From an uncultured Alphaproteobacteria bacterium (GTDB lineage Bacteria; Pseudomonadota; Alphaproteobacteria; CAAHEQ01; UBA3637), in NCBI GenBank assembly GCA_949286465.1, contig CASECI010000011.1, positions 1-61,494 of the forward strand: 61,494 nt of DNA. The letters run 5' to 3'. This document shows, piece by piece, positions 44,839 to 54,361 of this stretch (positions are counted from its first letter, which is position 1; each line of letters opens with the position of its first letter). Under the pieces are notes generated by a model. That model saw only the letters and a program-made list of their open reading frames with translations. It did no database searches and was not told the DNA's origin. A program made the position numbers and the translations under genes.

Positions 44839-45567
44839 TTACTCCAACCAATAAGTAATTGTAGAAACGACACGGACCTTTTTATTAATTTGAGCGCTTT
44901 CCATTGCTCCAGGCGTTTGTTCTCTTGGCAGAATACTAAAGACACCCTGAGATGCTTGTTTTATTTTTCCAACACGCGTTCCGGAACTTTTAGCAAATTC
45001 ATCGGCAGCTTTCTTAGCGTTTTGAGTCGCCTCTTCCAACATTTTGGGTTTAACTGTATTTAATCCCGTAAACAGATATGAAACTGGAGAACCATAACTT
45101 TGCCCATCAAAAACGACACCCTTCTCAACTAAAACACCAACTTGACGCAAAGCCTCTTCTACTTGATCAACATTTGTACTATGAACAGTAACTGTTTGAC
45201 TTAAAATATAACGTGATGAAATATTCTGATCTCTATACGGATTCGTCATTAGGTCATTTGTCTCAACGCGACCTACAGTAATCTCGCCATCTGTGAAACC
45301 ACGTTCTTTCAAGTAGGAATTTATCAAACTTAATTGCTTCGTCATTTGTTGGCCTGCAACTGTAAGATTATTATTTGTTGTATTAAACTTTATATCCCAA
45401 ATTGCTAAGTCTGCCTTTACATCTAATTCTGCAAGACCTTTTACAGAAACAGTATTTGCATTTAATTTTGATTGATAATAAAAATAGCCTGGGAAAAAAC
45501 CACCTAATGTTATTCCCAATGCTAAAATGACTCTTCCCCAGAAAGAATATAAGTAATTGTTCTCCAT
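44839..45567 (-). CDS. SIMPL domain (DUF541) exported protein
   Basis: The 242-residue product has one N-terminal membrane helix (FWGRVILALGITLGGFFPGYFY) and the SIMPL/DUF541 beta domain with VKGLAELDVKADLAIWDIKF, LSQTVTVHSTNVDQVEEAL and NAKKAADEFAKSSGT. This family is linked to oxidative stress protection in some bacteria. The start at 45567 has AAGGAG 7 bases upstream; the frame stays open upstream to 45645 without a site. It is divergent from the Fur/PerR gene. Confidence 0.88.
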   Translation of the reverse strand: MENNYLYSFWGRVILALGITLGGFFPGYFYYQSKLNANTVSVKGLAELDVKADLAIWDIKFNTTNNNLTVAGQQMTKQLSLINSYLKERGFTDGEITVGRVETNDLMTNPYRDQNISSRYILSQTVTVHSTNVDQVEEALRQVGVLVEKGVVFDGQSYGSPVSYLFTGLNTVKPKMLEEATQNAKKAADEFAKSSGTRVGKIKQASQGVFSILPREQTPGAMESAQINKKVRVVSTITYWLE

Positions 45568-45633
45568 TTTTTTCTCCTTTTTTTTCAAGGATATTATAGA
45601 TGAAAATAAAAACAAGTTTTTTTTTAAAATATC

Positions 45634-45680
45634 TTGACAATTCATAAAAAAAAGCTAAATTAAAAATGATAATTGTTATT
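45634..45680 (+). promoter_or_regulatory. Promoter and Fur/PerR-box-like site before the Fur-family gene
   Basis: TTGACA (45634-45639), 16 bases, TAAATT (45656-45661) form a promoter. ATGATAATTGTTATTA (45665-45680) overlaps the presumed start of transcription and resembles Fur/PerR boxes built of AT-rich inverted halves. This suggests autoregulation of the fur-rubrerythrin unit. The box is imperfect. Confidence 0.45.
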
Positions 45681-45695
45681 ACTTTTAGATTAAAG

Positions 45696-46079
45696 ATGAA
45701 TTACTCAAAACAGCGCGATTTAATTTTAAACACATTAAGGGAAAATTCCACACACCCTACGGCAGAAAATATTTATACTCTTTTAAAGGAAGCTAACCCT
45801 AAATTGAGTCTAGCAACAGTTTATAGGAATTTAAATCAACTAGCTCAACAGGGAATACTTCGGCAAATTAAAGGATTAGATGATTCTATTCATTTTGATC
45901 ATCAACTCCATCCGCACTATCACTTTTTATGCCAATGCTGTGGGAAAGTCTATGACGTACCTGAAAGTGTAGCCCCTTGTATTGACAAATCTGTCGAAGA
46001 TGTATTAAATGCTACAGTAATACATCATGAGATGAGCTTTATCGGTGTTTGCTCTGATTGTAAAAAACGCCATAATTAA
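45696..46079 (+). CDS. Fur-family regulator, PerR-like
   Basis: The 127-residue regulator has the winged helix ([29 protein letters not shown]), the metal segment with [18 protein letters not shown], and the second CxxC (CSDC) for structural zinc. The His-rich region and the position directly before rubrerythrin favour a PerR-like peroxide sensor over iron Fur, though Fur is not excluded. The start at 45696 is preceded by the Fur-box-like site but no strong ribosome site. The frame stays open to 45666 upstream. Confidence 0.85.
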   Translation: MNYSKQRDLILNTLRENSTHPTAENIYTLLKEANPKLSLATVYRNLNQLAQQGILRQIKGLDDSIHFDHQLHPHYHFLCQCCGKVYDVPESVAPCIDKSVEDVLNATVIHHEMSFIGVCSDCKKRHN

Positions 46080-46095
46080 ATTAAAGGAGAATAAA

Positions 46096-46635
46096 ATGGA
46101 ATTAAAAGGTAGTAAGACTGAAAAGAACTTAATGACTGCTTTTGCTGGAGAGTCTCAGGCTCGTAACAAATATACTTACTATGCAAGCAAAGCCCGCAAA
46201 GAAGGCTTTAATCAAATTGCTGACTTATTTGAAATCACAGCGAACAATGAAAAAGAACATGCTAAATTATGGTTTAAAGCACTCCATGGAGGTGATATTG
46301 CCGACACTGCGACAAATTTAGATGATGCTGCACAAGGCGAGCACTATGAATGGACAGATATGTATGCTACTTTTGCAAAAGAAGCAGAAGAAGAGGGTTT
46401 TAAAGAGTTAGCTGCTCAATTTAAGATGGTTGCAGAAATTGAAAAACGCCATGAGGAAAGATACCGTAAACTCTTATCTAATGTAAAGACTGGAGAAGTT
46501 TTTCAAAAGGGAAGTATCGTTATTTGGGAATGCGCCAACTGTGGTCATATTCATGTTGGTGAAAAAGCACCTGAAATTTGCCCTGTTTGCAAACATCCTA
46601 AGGCTTATTTCTTTATTCATACTGATAATTTCTAA
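46096..46635 (+). CDS. Rubrerythrin
   Basis: The 179-residue non-heme iron protein reduces peroxide. The diiron four-helix part has [32 protein letters not shown] and [14 protein letters not shown]. The C-terminal rubredoxin-like site has [23 protein letters not shown] 46096 has AAAGGAG 5-6 bases before it and lies 16 bases after the Fur/PerR stop, so the two are an operon. Peroxide stress is the inferred context. Confidence 0.94.
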   Translation: MELKGSKTEKNLMTAFAGESQARNKYTYYASKARKEGFNQIADLFEITANNEKEHAKLWFKALHGGDIADTATNLDDAAQGEHYEWTDMYATFAKEAEEEGFKELAAQFKMVAEIEKRHEERYRKLLSNVKTGEVFQKGSIVIWECANCGHIHVGEKAPEICPVCKHPKAYFFIHTDNF

Positions 46636-46638
46636 ATT

Positions 46639-46665
46639 AAAAAGGCTCTTTCAAAGAGCCTTTTT
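46639..46665. terminator. Terminator after rubrerythrin
   Basis: AAAAAGGCTCTTT / AAAGAGCCTTTTT stem; a convergent gene ends one base beyond, so it probably serves both sides. Confidence 0.8.
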
Positions 46666-46666
46666 T

Positions 46667-47149
46667 TTAATCTCTTTCAAAAATAAAAAATGAGCGATGT
46701 GGTTGTTGTCCAGGCCGATCAACTTGAATAGTCCTTACAGTTACTTCAGGAAGAAGTGTATCTTTATGTTTTACAAAGGCTAGCCTAACTAGCTGACGGG
46801 CAATAGGATGATTTAAGACATTTTTAAAGTAAGACTGCCATCCTTGAGTAATAGGAATACATCCATGCTCGAAAGCTGCTGCCAGATAAAGAGGGCATAA
46901 AGGATTAGCTCGAGATAACATAATAATACTAGATACGGCAGGAAAGAAATCTTGAGGCTTTTCATCTGGAAGTGGAATATTCTCCAGGACTTCTTTTGCC
47001 AGAGGGGTTTCAAAATCAATCAGGAAAAAAGCTCTCGCGACAAAAGGCAACATAGATGGAGTGAGAAGCCAATGCTTATCATCAATTTTATCATCTTTTA
47101 AAGAAGAGCCGATAGCATCAAAAAAGCGTTTTCTATAAATATCTCGCAT
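46667..47149 (-). CDS. Hypothetical protein, 160 aa
   Basis: The protein has a mixed charged and aromatic composition, with phrases such as WLLTPSMLPFVARAFFLIDF and HPIARQLVRLAFVKHKDT. No signal, membrane segment or motif. It is a single gene, 44 bases before mutT on the same strand, and may share its transcript. I do not recognise a family. Confidence 0.6.
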   Translation of the reverse strand: MRDIYRKRFFDAIGSSLKDDKIDDKHWLLTPSMLPFVARAFFLIDFETPLAKEVLENIPLPDEKPQDFFPAVSSIIMLSRANPLCPLYLAAAFEHGCIPITQGWQSYFKNVLNHPIARQLVRLAFVKHKDTLLPEVTVRTIQVDRPGQQPHRSFFIFERD

Positions 47150-47193
47150 AAAATAACCTCATAGTCATTGAGGAATATTTTATCCTAGATTTT

Positions 47194-47592
47194 TTATTTT
47201 GTCAATTTTTTTGTTAACATCTCTACAAAAGGGATATCAGCTCCAGCCCATTCATACTGCTCCATTTCTTCAATAGTAACCCAAGCATATTGTTCATGGT
47301 CACAAATATGGATTTCCCCATTTCCATTCCAGGAAGCATGATATAGAGACATATTTAATTGAAATGTTTCATAATCATGTACTTTTTGAGAGATAAAATC
47401 TTGGACATCGATATCAATATCAAACTCTTCTTTAATTTCACGCTTTAGACATTGTTCACACGTTTCACCTGGTTCAATTTTTCCGCCAGGAAATTCCCAA
47501 AACCCACCCAAGCTTTTATCCTTACGGCGTTGAGCAATTAAATATTTTCCATGATAGGATATCAATCCTGCAGCAACTGTAACTATTTTCAT
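47194..47592 (-). CDS. mutT: 8-oxo-dGTP diphosphatase MutT (Nudix)
   Basis: The 132-residue Nudix protein carries GKIEPGETCEQCLKREIKEE, a full Nudix box (Gx5Ex7REUxEE). FPGGKIEPGE and the late YAWVTIEEMEQYEWAGADIP match MutT. It removes oxidised GTP from nucleotide pools. The ATG has a weak AAGGAG-like upstream site. It precedes the gene at 46667, probably in one transcript. Confidence 0.92.
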   Translation of the reverse strand: MKIVTVAAGLISYHGKYLIAQRRKDKSLGGFWEFPGGKIEPGETCEQCLKREIKEEFDIDIDVQDFISQKVHDYETFQLNMSLYHASWNGNGEIHICDHEQYAWVTIEEMEQYEWAGADIPFVEMLTKKLTK

Positions 47593-47701
47593 TTTAAGCT
47601 CCTTTATTTTAAAAGAGTATGTCTCTTTTTGTTTTAGAAGTAAAGTATAAATAAACTTTTGACAAATTATTTATTTTGGTGTAAAAGAATGGCTATTAGC
47701 A

Positions 47702-47778
47702 GGTCCCGTAGCTCAGCTGGATAGAGCAACAGCCTTCTAAGCTGTGGGTCGCACGTTCGAATCGCGCCGGGATCGCCA
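47702..47778 (+). tRNA. tRNA-Arg (TCT)
   Basis: A 77-base cloverleaf with acceptor GGTCCCG / CGGGATC (one G-T wobble), anticodon stem ACAGC / GCTGT with loop CTTCTAA giving anticodon TCT, T-loop TTCGAAT, discriminator G and encoded CCA. It reads AGA/AGG. It lies between mutT and a terminator. Confidence 0.92.
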
Positions 47779-47784
47779 ATAAAG

Positions 47785-47810
47785 AACCGTTCTTTACAGA
47801 ACGGTTTTTT
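47785..47810 (+). terminator. Terminator after tRNA-Arg
   Basis: AACCGTTCT / AGAACGGTT stem with TTAC loop and T run; its right part overlaps the end of the convergent MATE gene. Confidence 0.75.
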
Positions 47811-49170
47811 TATTCTCACTTGTATGTTTATTTAATTTATGTAAATCTCTAACGAAATAAATTGATAATAAGACGGAAATCGCTGTTGTAACTAAGTCAG
47901 CAATTGGTTGGGCATAGATATATCCTTTGAAAGTAAAATAATGATTAAGGATTAACAACAAAGGGATGAAGAAAAACAATTGCCGCCCCAAAACTAAGAA
48001 CATCGCAACTATTGCTCGACCAGTTGCTTGAAAGGTCATCGTAATCGTAAACTGGATACCTAGAAAGGGAATCGCCCACAGGAAGGCATGAAGCATCAAC
48101 TGGCCTATTTGGATAACTTCTGGATTATCTATAAACAAAGACATTGCCTGATAGCTGAAGAAATACAATAAAACGGTTGCAACAATCGCTAAGCAAGACC
48201 CATAAAGCATAGTAATTTTAAAAGAAGAGATCAAACGTTTAAAGTTTTTAGCTCCGAAATTATATCCTGCGAAGGGTTGATATCCTTGAGCCAACCCCAT
48301 AATTAAGAAAAAGATAACACTCATAAGTCTCATTTGAATACCATTTGCAGCAATGACATTTTCTCCATAAACACTTCCAATATTATTTGTCAGTATATTC
48401 GAAAAGCCCATAATAAGAGCACTTAAAGAAGAAGGAATACCTATTGCCAAAACGTTATAAATCATTTCTTTATCAGGCTTAAAATAACGAAAATTTAACG
48501 ATAAAAACGATTTTTCACGGATAAAATAAAAAAGGTAATACACAACACCTATCATATTTCCAATTAAAGTGGCTATTGCAGCACCTTTTATCCCCATACC
48601 CATTCTAAAGATGAATAAATAATCCATAATAATATTTGCTCCTGTCCCCAACAAGATGCCTATCATCGCATGTTTTGTTGCTCCTTCGGATCGAATAAGC
48701 CCTGATAGGGTTACTTGTAAAATAGGGATAAAGCTCATAGACGACATAACGATTAAGTATTCTTTTGTATACTCAAAAGTGCCTTGTGTTGCACCGAACC
48801 AACGAACAATCTTATCTATAAAAAGCCAAAAAGAAATGGTTAAACATATTCCTAAGATAACAGACAAATAAAAACATGTAGAAGAAGCTTTCTTTACTTC
48901 CTTAAAGTCATGCTCTCCCAATTTACGCGACAGATAAGATGCTCCTCCCACAGCAAATATATTGCCAACAGCTTGAAAAACCATAACGATTGGCATTGCA
49001 AAAGTAATAGCGGCCACCATATCTGCGTTTCCTGTTCTGGCGATAAAAAAAGTATCTGTAAGGCCATAGATAATTTGAACGAGCATAGCTAACATTGATG
49101 GAAAAGCTAAAAGTAAGATAGCCTTAGGAACAGGATAATTTTCCATAATTTCAATTTTATTTGTATGCAT
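47794..49170 (-). CDS. MATE family multidrug/cation efflux transporter
   Basis: The 458-residue inner-membrane protein has about twelve helices and MATE signatures: MLAMLVQIIYGLTDTFFI, GGASYLSRKLGEHDF, ILGLIRSEGATKHA and GFSNILTNNIGSVYGENVIAA. ATG 49170 has AAAGGTGAG. These pumps export toxic cations with Na+ or H+. It is a single gene between a tRNA terminator and the CDGSH gene; no adjacent regulator. Confidence 0.92.
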   Translation of the reverse strand: MHTNKIEIMENYPVPKAILLLAFPSMLAMLVQIIYGLTDTFFIARTGNADMVAAITFAMPIVMVFQAVGNIFAVGGASYLSRKLGEHDFKEVKKASSTCFYLSVILGICLTISFWLFIDKIVRWFGATQGTFEYTKEYLIVMSSMSFIPILQVTLSGLIRSEGATKHAMIGILLGTGANIIMDYLFIFRMGMGIKGAAIATLIGNMIGVVYYLFYFIREKSFLSLNFRYFKPDKEMIYNVLAIGIPSSLSALIMGFSNILTNNIGSVYGENVIAANGIQMRLMSVIFFLIMGLAQGYQPFAGYNFGAKNFKRLISSFKITMLYGSCLAIVATVLLYFFSYQAMSLFIDNPEVIQIGQLMLHAFLWAIPFLGIQFTITMTFQATGRAIVAMFLVLGRQLFFFIPLLLILNHYFTFKGYIYAQPIADLVTTAISVLLSIYFVRDLHKLNKHTSENKKTVL

Positions 49171-49219
49171 TTTCTCACCTTTAAAGGTACTTTAGAAGAT
49201 GGAAAAAGATTCGTAAAGT

Positions 49220-49963
49220 CTATTTTTGAAAATCTTTCGGCAATTTCAAGCCATCCTGGAATCGAGCCGTTGCATGAGACCCATCACAAAAAGGCTTATT
49301 ACAAGATTTTCCACAACGACATAATGTTTGCCTATTCCTAGTCTCATAAAAGTGCCCTTGAGCATCTTTAACTGGAATATTTCCTTTAACATATAATGGA
49401 CCACTGATATCTAATCGAGGATCTTCTAAAATACCTATGGATTTTTTAAGTTTTAATTCTAAAATTTGCCCCGTTTCATTATTTTTCATTATCAAGCGTC
49501 CAGCAGGACATTGTTGAGCTTCTCTCAATGCTGTCTTCTGAGACTTTTCATCTTCATTCAGAACTAAATTCCAAATTTGTCCAAATGCGTCACAGAATCT
49601 AGCAAAAGCACAATACGCTTCATTATCGAGCAATGTATATTTATGACCTTGATAAGTTTTTGCTTTCTGTTCAATTGGTTCTTTACTTGCAGTTTCAGTT
49701 CCATTAAAGCCACATTTATGACTTCCATCACAAAAAGGCTTTTTCTTCGATTGACCACATCGACATAAAGCAATGGGTTTATCAGAATCTTTATCTTTCT
49801 GATTATATATTTCTCCTTTGATATAGCTCCAAGATTGGCCATATTTATTGGGAGAAATAATTTCTTGTTGAATGAGAGGATTTCCAAAAACTAAATAGGG
49901 ACCATCTTTGTCTACTTCGATATAAATTATTGGTTCATTTTTACAGGTCTGTTTTTTTGTCAT
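49220..49963 (-). CDS. Protein with two CDGSH iron-sulfur sites flanking a monocluster domain
   Basis: The 247 residues hold two CDGSH-type 2Fe-2S sites: CRCGQSKKKPFCDGSH (about residues 67-82) and CRCGKSCNKPFCDGSH (about 214-229). Between them is a Fer4-like divergent 4Fe-4S domain with CAFARFCDAFGQIWNLV and QQCPAGRL. This CDGSH / ferredoxin-like / CDGSH order is known in bacteria. The role is likely electron transfer or redox sensing in the cytoplasm. A strong AAGGAGGAGG site precedes the ATG. Confidence 0.88.
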   Translation of the reverse strand: MTKKQTCKNEPIIYIEVDKDGPYLVFGNPLIQQEIISPNKYGQSWSYIKGEIYNQKDKDSDKPIALCRCGQSKKKPFCDGSHKCGFNGTETASKEPIEQKAKTYQGHKYTLLDNEAYCAFARFCDAFGQIWNLVLNEDEKSQKTALREAQQCPAGRLIMKNNETGQILELKLKKSIGILEDPRLDISGPLYVKGNIPVKDAQGHFYETRNRQTLCRCGKSCNKPFCDGSHATARFQDGLKLPKDFQK

Positions 49964-50120
49964 TTTCTTTCCTCCTCCTTTTAAATAGATTTTTTTTGCA
50001 AAAAATCAAATGCTGTATTCAAAAAGCCAAAAAAAGATTGAAAAAAATACAAAAAGTGATACAAAAGTAAAGTCGTGCAAAGGATGCACAAACCGCAATT
50101 TTTAGTTAAAGGAGTTTATT

Positions 50121-51851
50121 ATGCGTATGAGTCGTCTCGTTGGTCGTCGGCATAAAGAAAAGCCAGCCGAAGCCACTCTAATCAGCCACATTTATCTTTT
50201 ACGCGGTGGATATATTCGCCCCGTGGCAAATGGGATTTACTCTATGCTCCCCCCTGCTTTTCGTGTCGCAGCTAAAATTGAAAACATCATTCGTGAAGAG
50301 ATGAACGCGATTGATGGGCAGGAAATTAAAATGCCAGTTGTCCTCCCTCGAGAGCTGTGGGATGAAACAAAACGCTATGATACAGTCGGAGCAGAACTCC
50401 TTCGATTTGAAGACAGAACAAAACATGGTATGTTGTTAGCTATGACACATGAAGAAGCTGTGACTGCTCTTGCCAGAACAGAAGCAACGAGTTATAAAGA
50501 TTACCCTTTCATGCTTTATCAGATTCAAACAAAATTCCGTGATGAAGCACGCTCTCGCGGCGGACTAATTCGTGTTCGTGAATTCACGATGAAAGATGCT
50601 TATTCTTTCCATCGAACACAAGAAGATTTAGATGCTTATTATGATCGTTGTGCAAAAGCTTATCATCGGATTTATGCTCGCTGTGGCGTTCCAGAAGTTG
50701 TCTCTATTCAATCAGACACAGGAATGATGGGTGGAAAAGTTGCTCATGAATATATGCTTTTGACAGACAGCGGTGAAGATAAAATCGCACAATGTCCTGA
50801 ATGTGGTTATCTTGCTAATTTCGAAGTTGCAACATCTATTCTACCAGAGACACAAAAAGAAGAATTAAAACCTTTAGAAGAAGTCTCGACACCTGGAACT
50901 TCAACCATTCAAGATTTAGCTCAATTCTTAAATTTACCAGAATCAAAACTAGCAAAAGTTGTTTTCTATATTACAGAAAGCAAAAAAATGGTAACAGTTA
51001 TGATTCGTGGAGATATTGAAGTCAATGAAACGAAACTTGCTAAAGTTTTAAAAGAACCTTTTGCATTTGCGAATGATGCTGAGATCGGAGCAATTGGTGG
51101 CGTTCCAGGATATGCAAGCGGAATGGGCCTCAAAAATTGCATTGTCGTTGTTGATAAATCTATTTCAACTGCGCCAAACTTAGTTTGCGGAGCAAATAAG
51201 AAAGATACCCACTTATTAAACTTTAACGTATCAAGAGACCTCCCCGATGCTATTATTGCAGATATAGCAACCGTTAAAGAAGGTGATATTTGTCCTGTCT
51301 GTAAAAAAGGTCATATCAAAATGCAACGAGGGATAGAAGTTGGAAATATATTTAAGCTAGGAACTTTCTATACTCAAAGTATGCATATGACATATGCTGA
51401 TGAAAACGGAACAGAACAAACACCTATTATGGGATGCTATGGCATTGGCGTTGGTCGTCTAGTTGGAAGTGTTATCGAAGCAAAACATGATGATTTTGGG
51501 CCAATCTGGCCGATGACAATAGCTCCATGGCAAGTTCAACTTAATGTTCTTCAAATGGATAAAGGCAATACACAATCTGTGGCAGAGCAAATTTATCAGG
51601 AGTTAGAAAAAGCTGGATTAGAAGTTCTTTTTGATGATCGTAATTTATCTCCGGGAGCTCAATTTGCTGAAGCAGATTTAATGGGTATCCCTCTACGGCT
51701 CGTCATTAGCCCTCGGAATATCGAAAAAGGTGAAGTTGAATATAAAGTTCGAGGGACAGACGAAAAAGGCTTCATTCCTTTATCAGAAATCACTTCTTTC
51801 GCTCAAAACTTTGTAAAAAAAGAAATAGAAAGAATAAATGCAATAGCTTAA
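50121..51851 (+). CDS. proS: Prolyl-tRNA synthetase, long form with INS domain
   Basis: The 576-residue class II synthetase has motif 1 (GIYSMLPPAFRVAAKIENI), motif 2 (IQTKFRDEARSRGGLIRVREF), the INS/YbaK-like editing insert (about residues 225-400, FLNLPESKLAKVVFY, GGVPGYASGMGLKN), motif 3 (GCYGIGVGRLVGSVIEA) and a C-terminal anticodon-binding domain. It ends near the E. coli length. Most alphaproteobacterial ProRS are about 430-440 aa and lack the full insert, so this copy looks like a transferred form. ATG has AAAGGAG. Confidence 0.94.
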   Translation: MRMSRLVGRRHKEKPAEATLISHIYLLRGGYIRPVANGIYSMLPPAFRVAAKIENIIREEMNAIDGQEIKMPVVLPRELWDETKRYDTVGAELLRFEDRTKHGMLLAMTHEEAVTALARTEATSYKDYPFMLYQIQTKFRDEARSRGGLIRVREFTMKDAYSFHRTQEDLDAYYDRCAKAYHRIYARCGVPEVVSIQSDTGMMGGKVAHEYMLLTDSGEDKIAQCPECGYLANFEVATSILPETQKEELKPLEEVSTPGTSTIQDLAQFLNLPESKLAKVVFYITESKKMVTVMIRGDIEVNETKLAKVLKEPFAFANDAEIGAIGGVPGYASGMGLKNCIVVVDKSISTAPNLVCGANKKDTHLLNFNVSRDLPDAIIADIATVKEGDICPVCKKGHIKMQRGIEVGNIFKLGTFYTQSMHMTYADENGTEQTPIMGCYGIGVGRLVGSVIEAKHDDFGPIWPMTIAPWQVQLNVLQMDKGNTQSVAEQIYQELEKAGLEVLFDDRNLSPGAQFAEADLMGIPLRLVISPRNIEKGEVEYKVRGTDEKGFIPLSEITSFAQNFVKKEIERINAIA

Positions 51852-51878
51852 AAAAAGGGGTTTAAAACCCCTTTTTTT
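51850..51878. terminator. Terminator between proS and ettA
   Basis: AAAAAAAGGGG / CCCCTTTTTTT hairpin between convergent genes; the symmetric arms can serve both. Confidence 0.85.
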
Positions 51879-53550
51879 AACGCGTTAAAGGTTTATATTT
51901 AATCCGATGCGGCTGGTCAGCCTCGGCGCCTAAACGCCGACGTTTATCTGCCTCATATTCTTCATAGTTTCCTTCAAACCAAACAACTTGACTATCTCCT
52001 TCAAAAGCTAAAATATGTGTGGCAAGTCTATCTAAAAACCACCGATCATGTGAAGTAATAACAGCACAACCTGGAAAATCCATCAAAGCTTCTTCTAAGG
52101 CACGCAATGTATCAACATCCAAATCATTGGTTGGTTCATCTAATAAGATGACATTAGCCCCTTGTTTGAGCATTTTAGCTAAATGGACACGATTTCTTTC
52201 TCCGCCTGATAACTGCCCAACCTTCTTTTGTTGATCCGCGCCTTTAAAATTGAACTGTGCGACATAAGACCGAGATTGAACCTCTCTTTTTCCTAATTGA
52301 ATAATATCTTTTCCATCAGAAATTTCTTGCCAAACTGTATTATTCGGATTTAAAGAGTCTCTCGACTGATCAACATAGCCTAACTCTACCGTCTCTCCCA
52401 AACGGAAAGTACCTGCATCTGGCTTTTCTTGCCCTGTAATAATTCTCATAAGCGTTGTTTTACCCGCCCCATTAGGACCAATAACACCGACAATGCCTCC
52501 TGGCGGTAAATTAAATGTTAAATCATCAAATAACAACTTATCTCCAAATGCTTTCCTTAAGTGTTCTGCTTGTATGACAACATCTCCTAAGCGTTCTCCA
52601 GCTGGAATAATAATCTGTGCTGTTGTCGGAGCTTTCTCTCCAGCTTTTTTGACAAGTTCATCATAAGCTGCAATACGTGCTTTAGACTTTGCTTGACGTG
52701 CTTTCGGCGATTGACGTATCCATTCTAATTCTTCTTTCATTGTCCTTTGGCGAGCATTTTCTTCTCTTTCTTCTTGAGCTAACCGTTTCTCTTTTTGCTC
52801 TAACCAAGAAGAATAATTTCCTTCATAAGGAATACCTTCACCTCTATCTAATTCCAAAATCCATCCTGTTACATTATCCAAGAAATATCGATCATGCGTT
52901 ACCATCACGACTGTTCCTGAATAGTCTTTTAAAAATCGTTGTAGCCACTCAACACTTTCTGCATCTAAGTGATTTGTCGGCTCATCTAGTAAAAGCAAGT
53001 CCGGATGAGACAATAAAAGACGACATAAAGCAACACGACGTTTTTCTCCGCCTGATAACTTCGTCACATTCCAATCTCCAGGAGGACATCTTAAGGCATC
53101 CATTGCTATTTCTATTGTTCTTTCTAATTCCCACCCATTACAAGCATCTATTTTTTCTTGTAATTCTGCCTGTTCCGCAAGAAGAGCATCCATATCTGCG
53201 TCTGGGTCAGCAAATTTCATATTAACTTCATCAAAACGTTTAAGTAAGTCTCTCGTTTGAGCTACACCATCCATCACATTTTCCATGACTGTTTTAGAAG
53301 CATCTAATTGAGGCTCTTGAGGAAGATATCCGACACTAACCCCTTCAGCCGCCCAAGCTTCACCTCTAAAATCTGTGTCCAATCCTGCCATAATCTTTAG
53401 TAAAGTTGATTTTCCTGCTCCATTAGGCCCTAATACCCCTATTTTAGCTCCAGGGAAAAATGACAACCAAATATTTTTCAAAACCTCTTTACCGCCAGGC
53501 CATGTCTTGCACAAATCTTTCATTACATAAATATATTGATATGACGCCAT
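51877..53550 (-). CDS. ettA: Energy-dependent translational throttle protein EttA (ABC-F)
   Basis: The 557-residue ABC-F protein gates translation initiation by ATP state at the ribosomal E site. It has two ABC domains: Walker [12 protein letters not shown] and [11 protein letters not shown], signatures [13 protein letters not shown] and [13 protein letters not shown], Walker [12 protein letters not shown] and [11 protein letters not shown]. The arm [18 protein letters not shown] lies between. The C-terminal extension ends [15 protein letters not shown] as in EttA. ATG 53550 ([11 protein letters not shown]) has AAAGGAG 7 bases upstream; the frame is open to 53601 without one. Confidence 0.95.
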   Translation of the reverse strand: MASYQYIYVMKDLCKTWPGGKEVLKNIWLSFFPGAKIGVLGPNGAGKSTLLKIMAGLDTDFRGEAWAAEGVSVGYLPQEPQLDASKTVMENVMDGVAQTRDLLKRFDEVNMKFADPDADMDALLAEQAELQEKIDACNGWELERTIEIAMDALRCPPGDWNVTKLSGGEKRRVALCRLLLSHPDLLLLDEPTNHLDAESVEWLQRFLKDYSGTVVMVTHDRYFLDNVTGWILELDRGEGIPYEGNYSSWLEQKEKRLAQEEREENARQRTMKEELEWIRQSPKARQAKSKARIAAYDELVKKAGEKAPTTAQIIIPAGERLGDVVIQAEHLRKAFGDKLLFDDLTFNLPPGGIVGVIGPNGAGKTTLMRIITGQEKPDAGTFRLGETVELGYVDQSRDSLNPNNTVWQEISDGKDIIQLGKREVQSRSYVAQFNFKGADQQKKVGQLSGGERNRVHLAKMLKQGANVILLDEPTNDLDVDTLRALEEALMDFPGCAVITSHDRWFLDRLATHILAFEGDSQVVWFEGNYEEYEADKRRRLGAEADQPHRIKYKPLTR

Positions 53551-53608
53551 ATTATTCTCCTTTGTTTTTCTCAACATTACCAAAAACAAACGAAAAGGCA
53601 AGGAATTA

Positions 53609-53637
53609 TTGAAAAATACGCTTAAAACTGATATAAT
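53609..53637 (+). promoter_or_regulatory. Promoter TTGAAA-N17-TATAAT
   Basis: TTGAAA (53609-53614) and TATAAT (53632-53637), 17 bases apart, lie just before the MORN gene. The likely start of transcription is only a few bases before the AAGGAGG ribosome site, so the leader would be very short. Confidence 0.65.
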
Positions 53638-53655
53638 AAATGAAGGAGGTATTTT

Positions 53656-54354
53656 ATGTCTGATACTATTTCCTCAAAAGCATCTATTATTAATTTAGCT
53701 GAAAGACTTCCTTGTACAGATGGTATCCATAAATTTTATTATCCATCTGGACAACTTATGTTAGAATATCATGCTTCTAACGGCAAATTAAATGGACCAT
53801 CTGCCTATTACGATGAAGATGGTTCTCTTATTCATAAGGAAAACTACAAGGATGATTTATTGGATGGGATAGCTATAAATAAACAATATTTTAAAACAGA
53901 AGGAATTTGGTGGGAAATCCCTTTTCAAAACAATCTCCGTCACGGTTTAGTTCGTAAATATGACAAAGATAATCAGCTGTTAGCTGAATATTCATATCAA
54001 AATGGATTATTACAGGGCTCTGTCAAAACATATCAAAATGGTATTTTAAAATATGATCAAACATATTTTATGGGCAAACGAAATGGCATAACAACACTAT
54101 ATATTGATGGCATTAAAAGAGGCGAAACAACTTATAAAAATGATGTGCGAGAAGGGATAGAAAGAGATTATGATCCAAATGGCAATCTTTTCTCAACACG
54201 TTATTATAAAAATGATTTGCTAGACGGAATCGAACGTACATTCGAAACGGGCATACGTTTTGAAGACATGTATGAAAAAGGTATCCATATCTGGAGCAAA
54301 GTTTATCAAGATGATACGCTTATTAAGGAAACTTATTTCACAAATAAAAAATAA
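53656..54354 (+). CDS. MORN-repeat (YwqK-like) protein
   Basis: The 232 residues contain about eight MORN_2-type units such as [53 protein letters not shown] and [24 protein letters not shown] repeats bind lipids or act as protein scaffolds. Members of this type are annotated as YwqK-family antitoxin proteins, but no partner toxin is seen beside it. A strong AAGGAGG site and its own promoter precede it; it is convergent with dut. Confidence 0.85.
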   Translation: MSDTISSKASIINLAERLPCTDGIHKFYYPSGQLMLEYHASNGKLNGPSAYYDEDGSLIHKENYKDDLLDGIAINKQYFKTEGIWWEIPFQNNLRHGLVRKYDKDNQLLAEYSYQNGLLQGSVKTYQNGILKYDQTYFMGKRNGITTLYIDGIKRGETTYKNDVREGIERDYDPNGNLFSTRYYKNDLLDGIERTFETGIRFEDMYEKGIHIWSKVYQDDTLIKETYFTNKK

Positions 54355-54361
54355 GTCCTCT

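Noticed and set aside
50040..50056. A 17-mer GAAAAAAATACAAAAAG shared with 60004-60020 upstream of the DsbA-like gene
   Set aside because: It is A-rich in an AT-rich genome and only two copies were noticed, so chance is likely.
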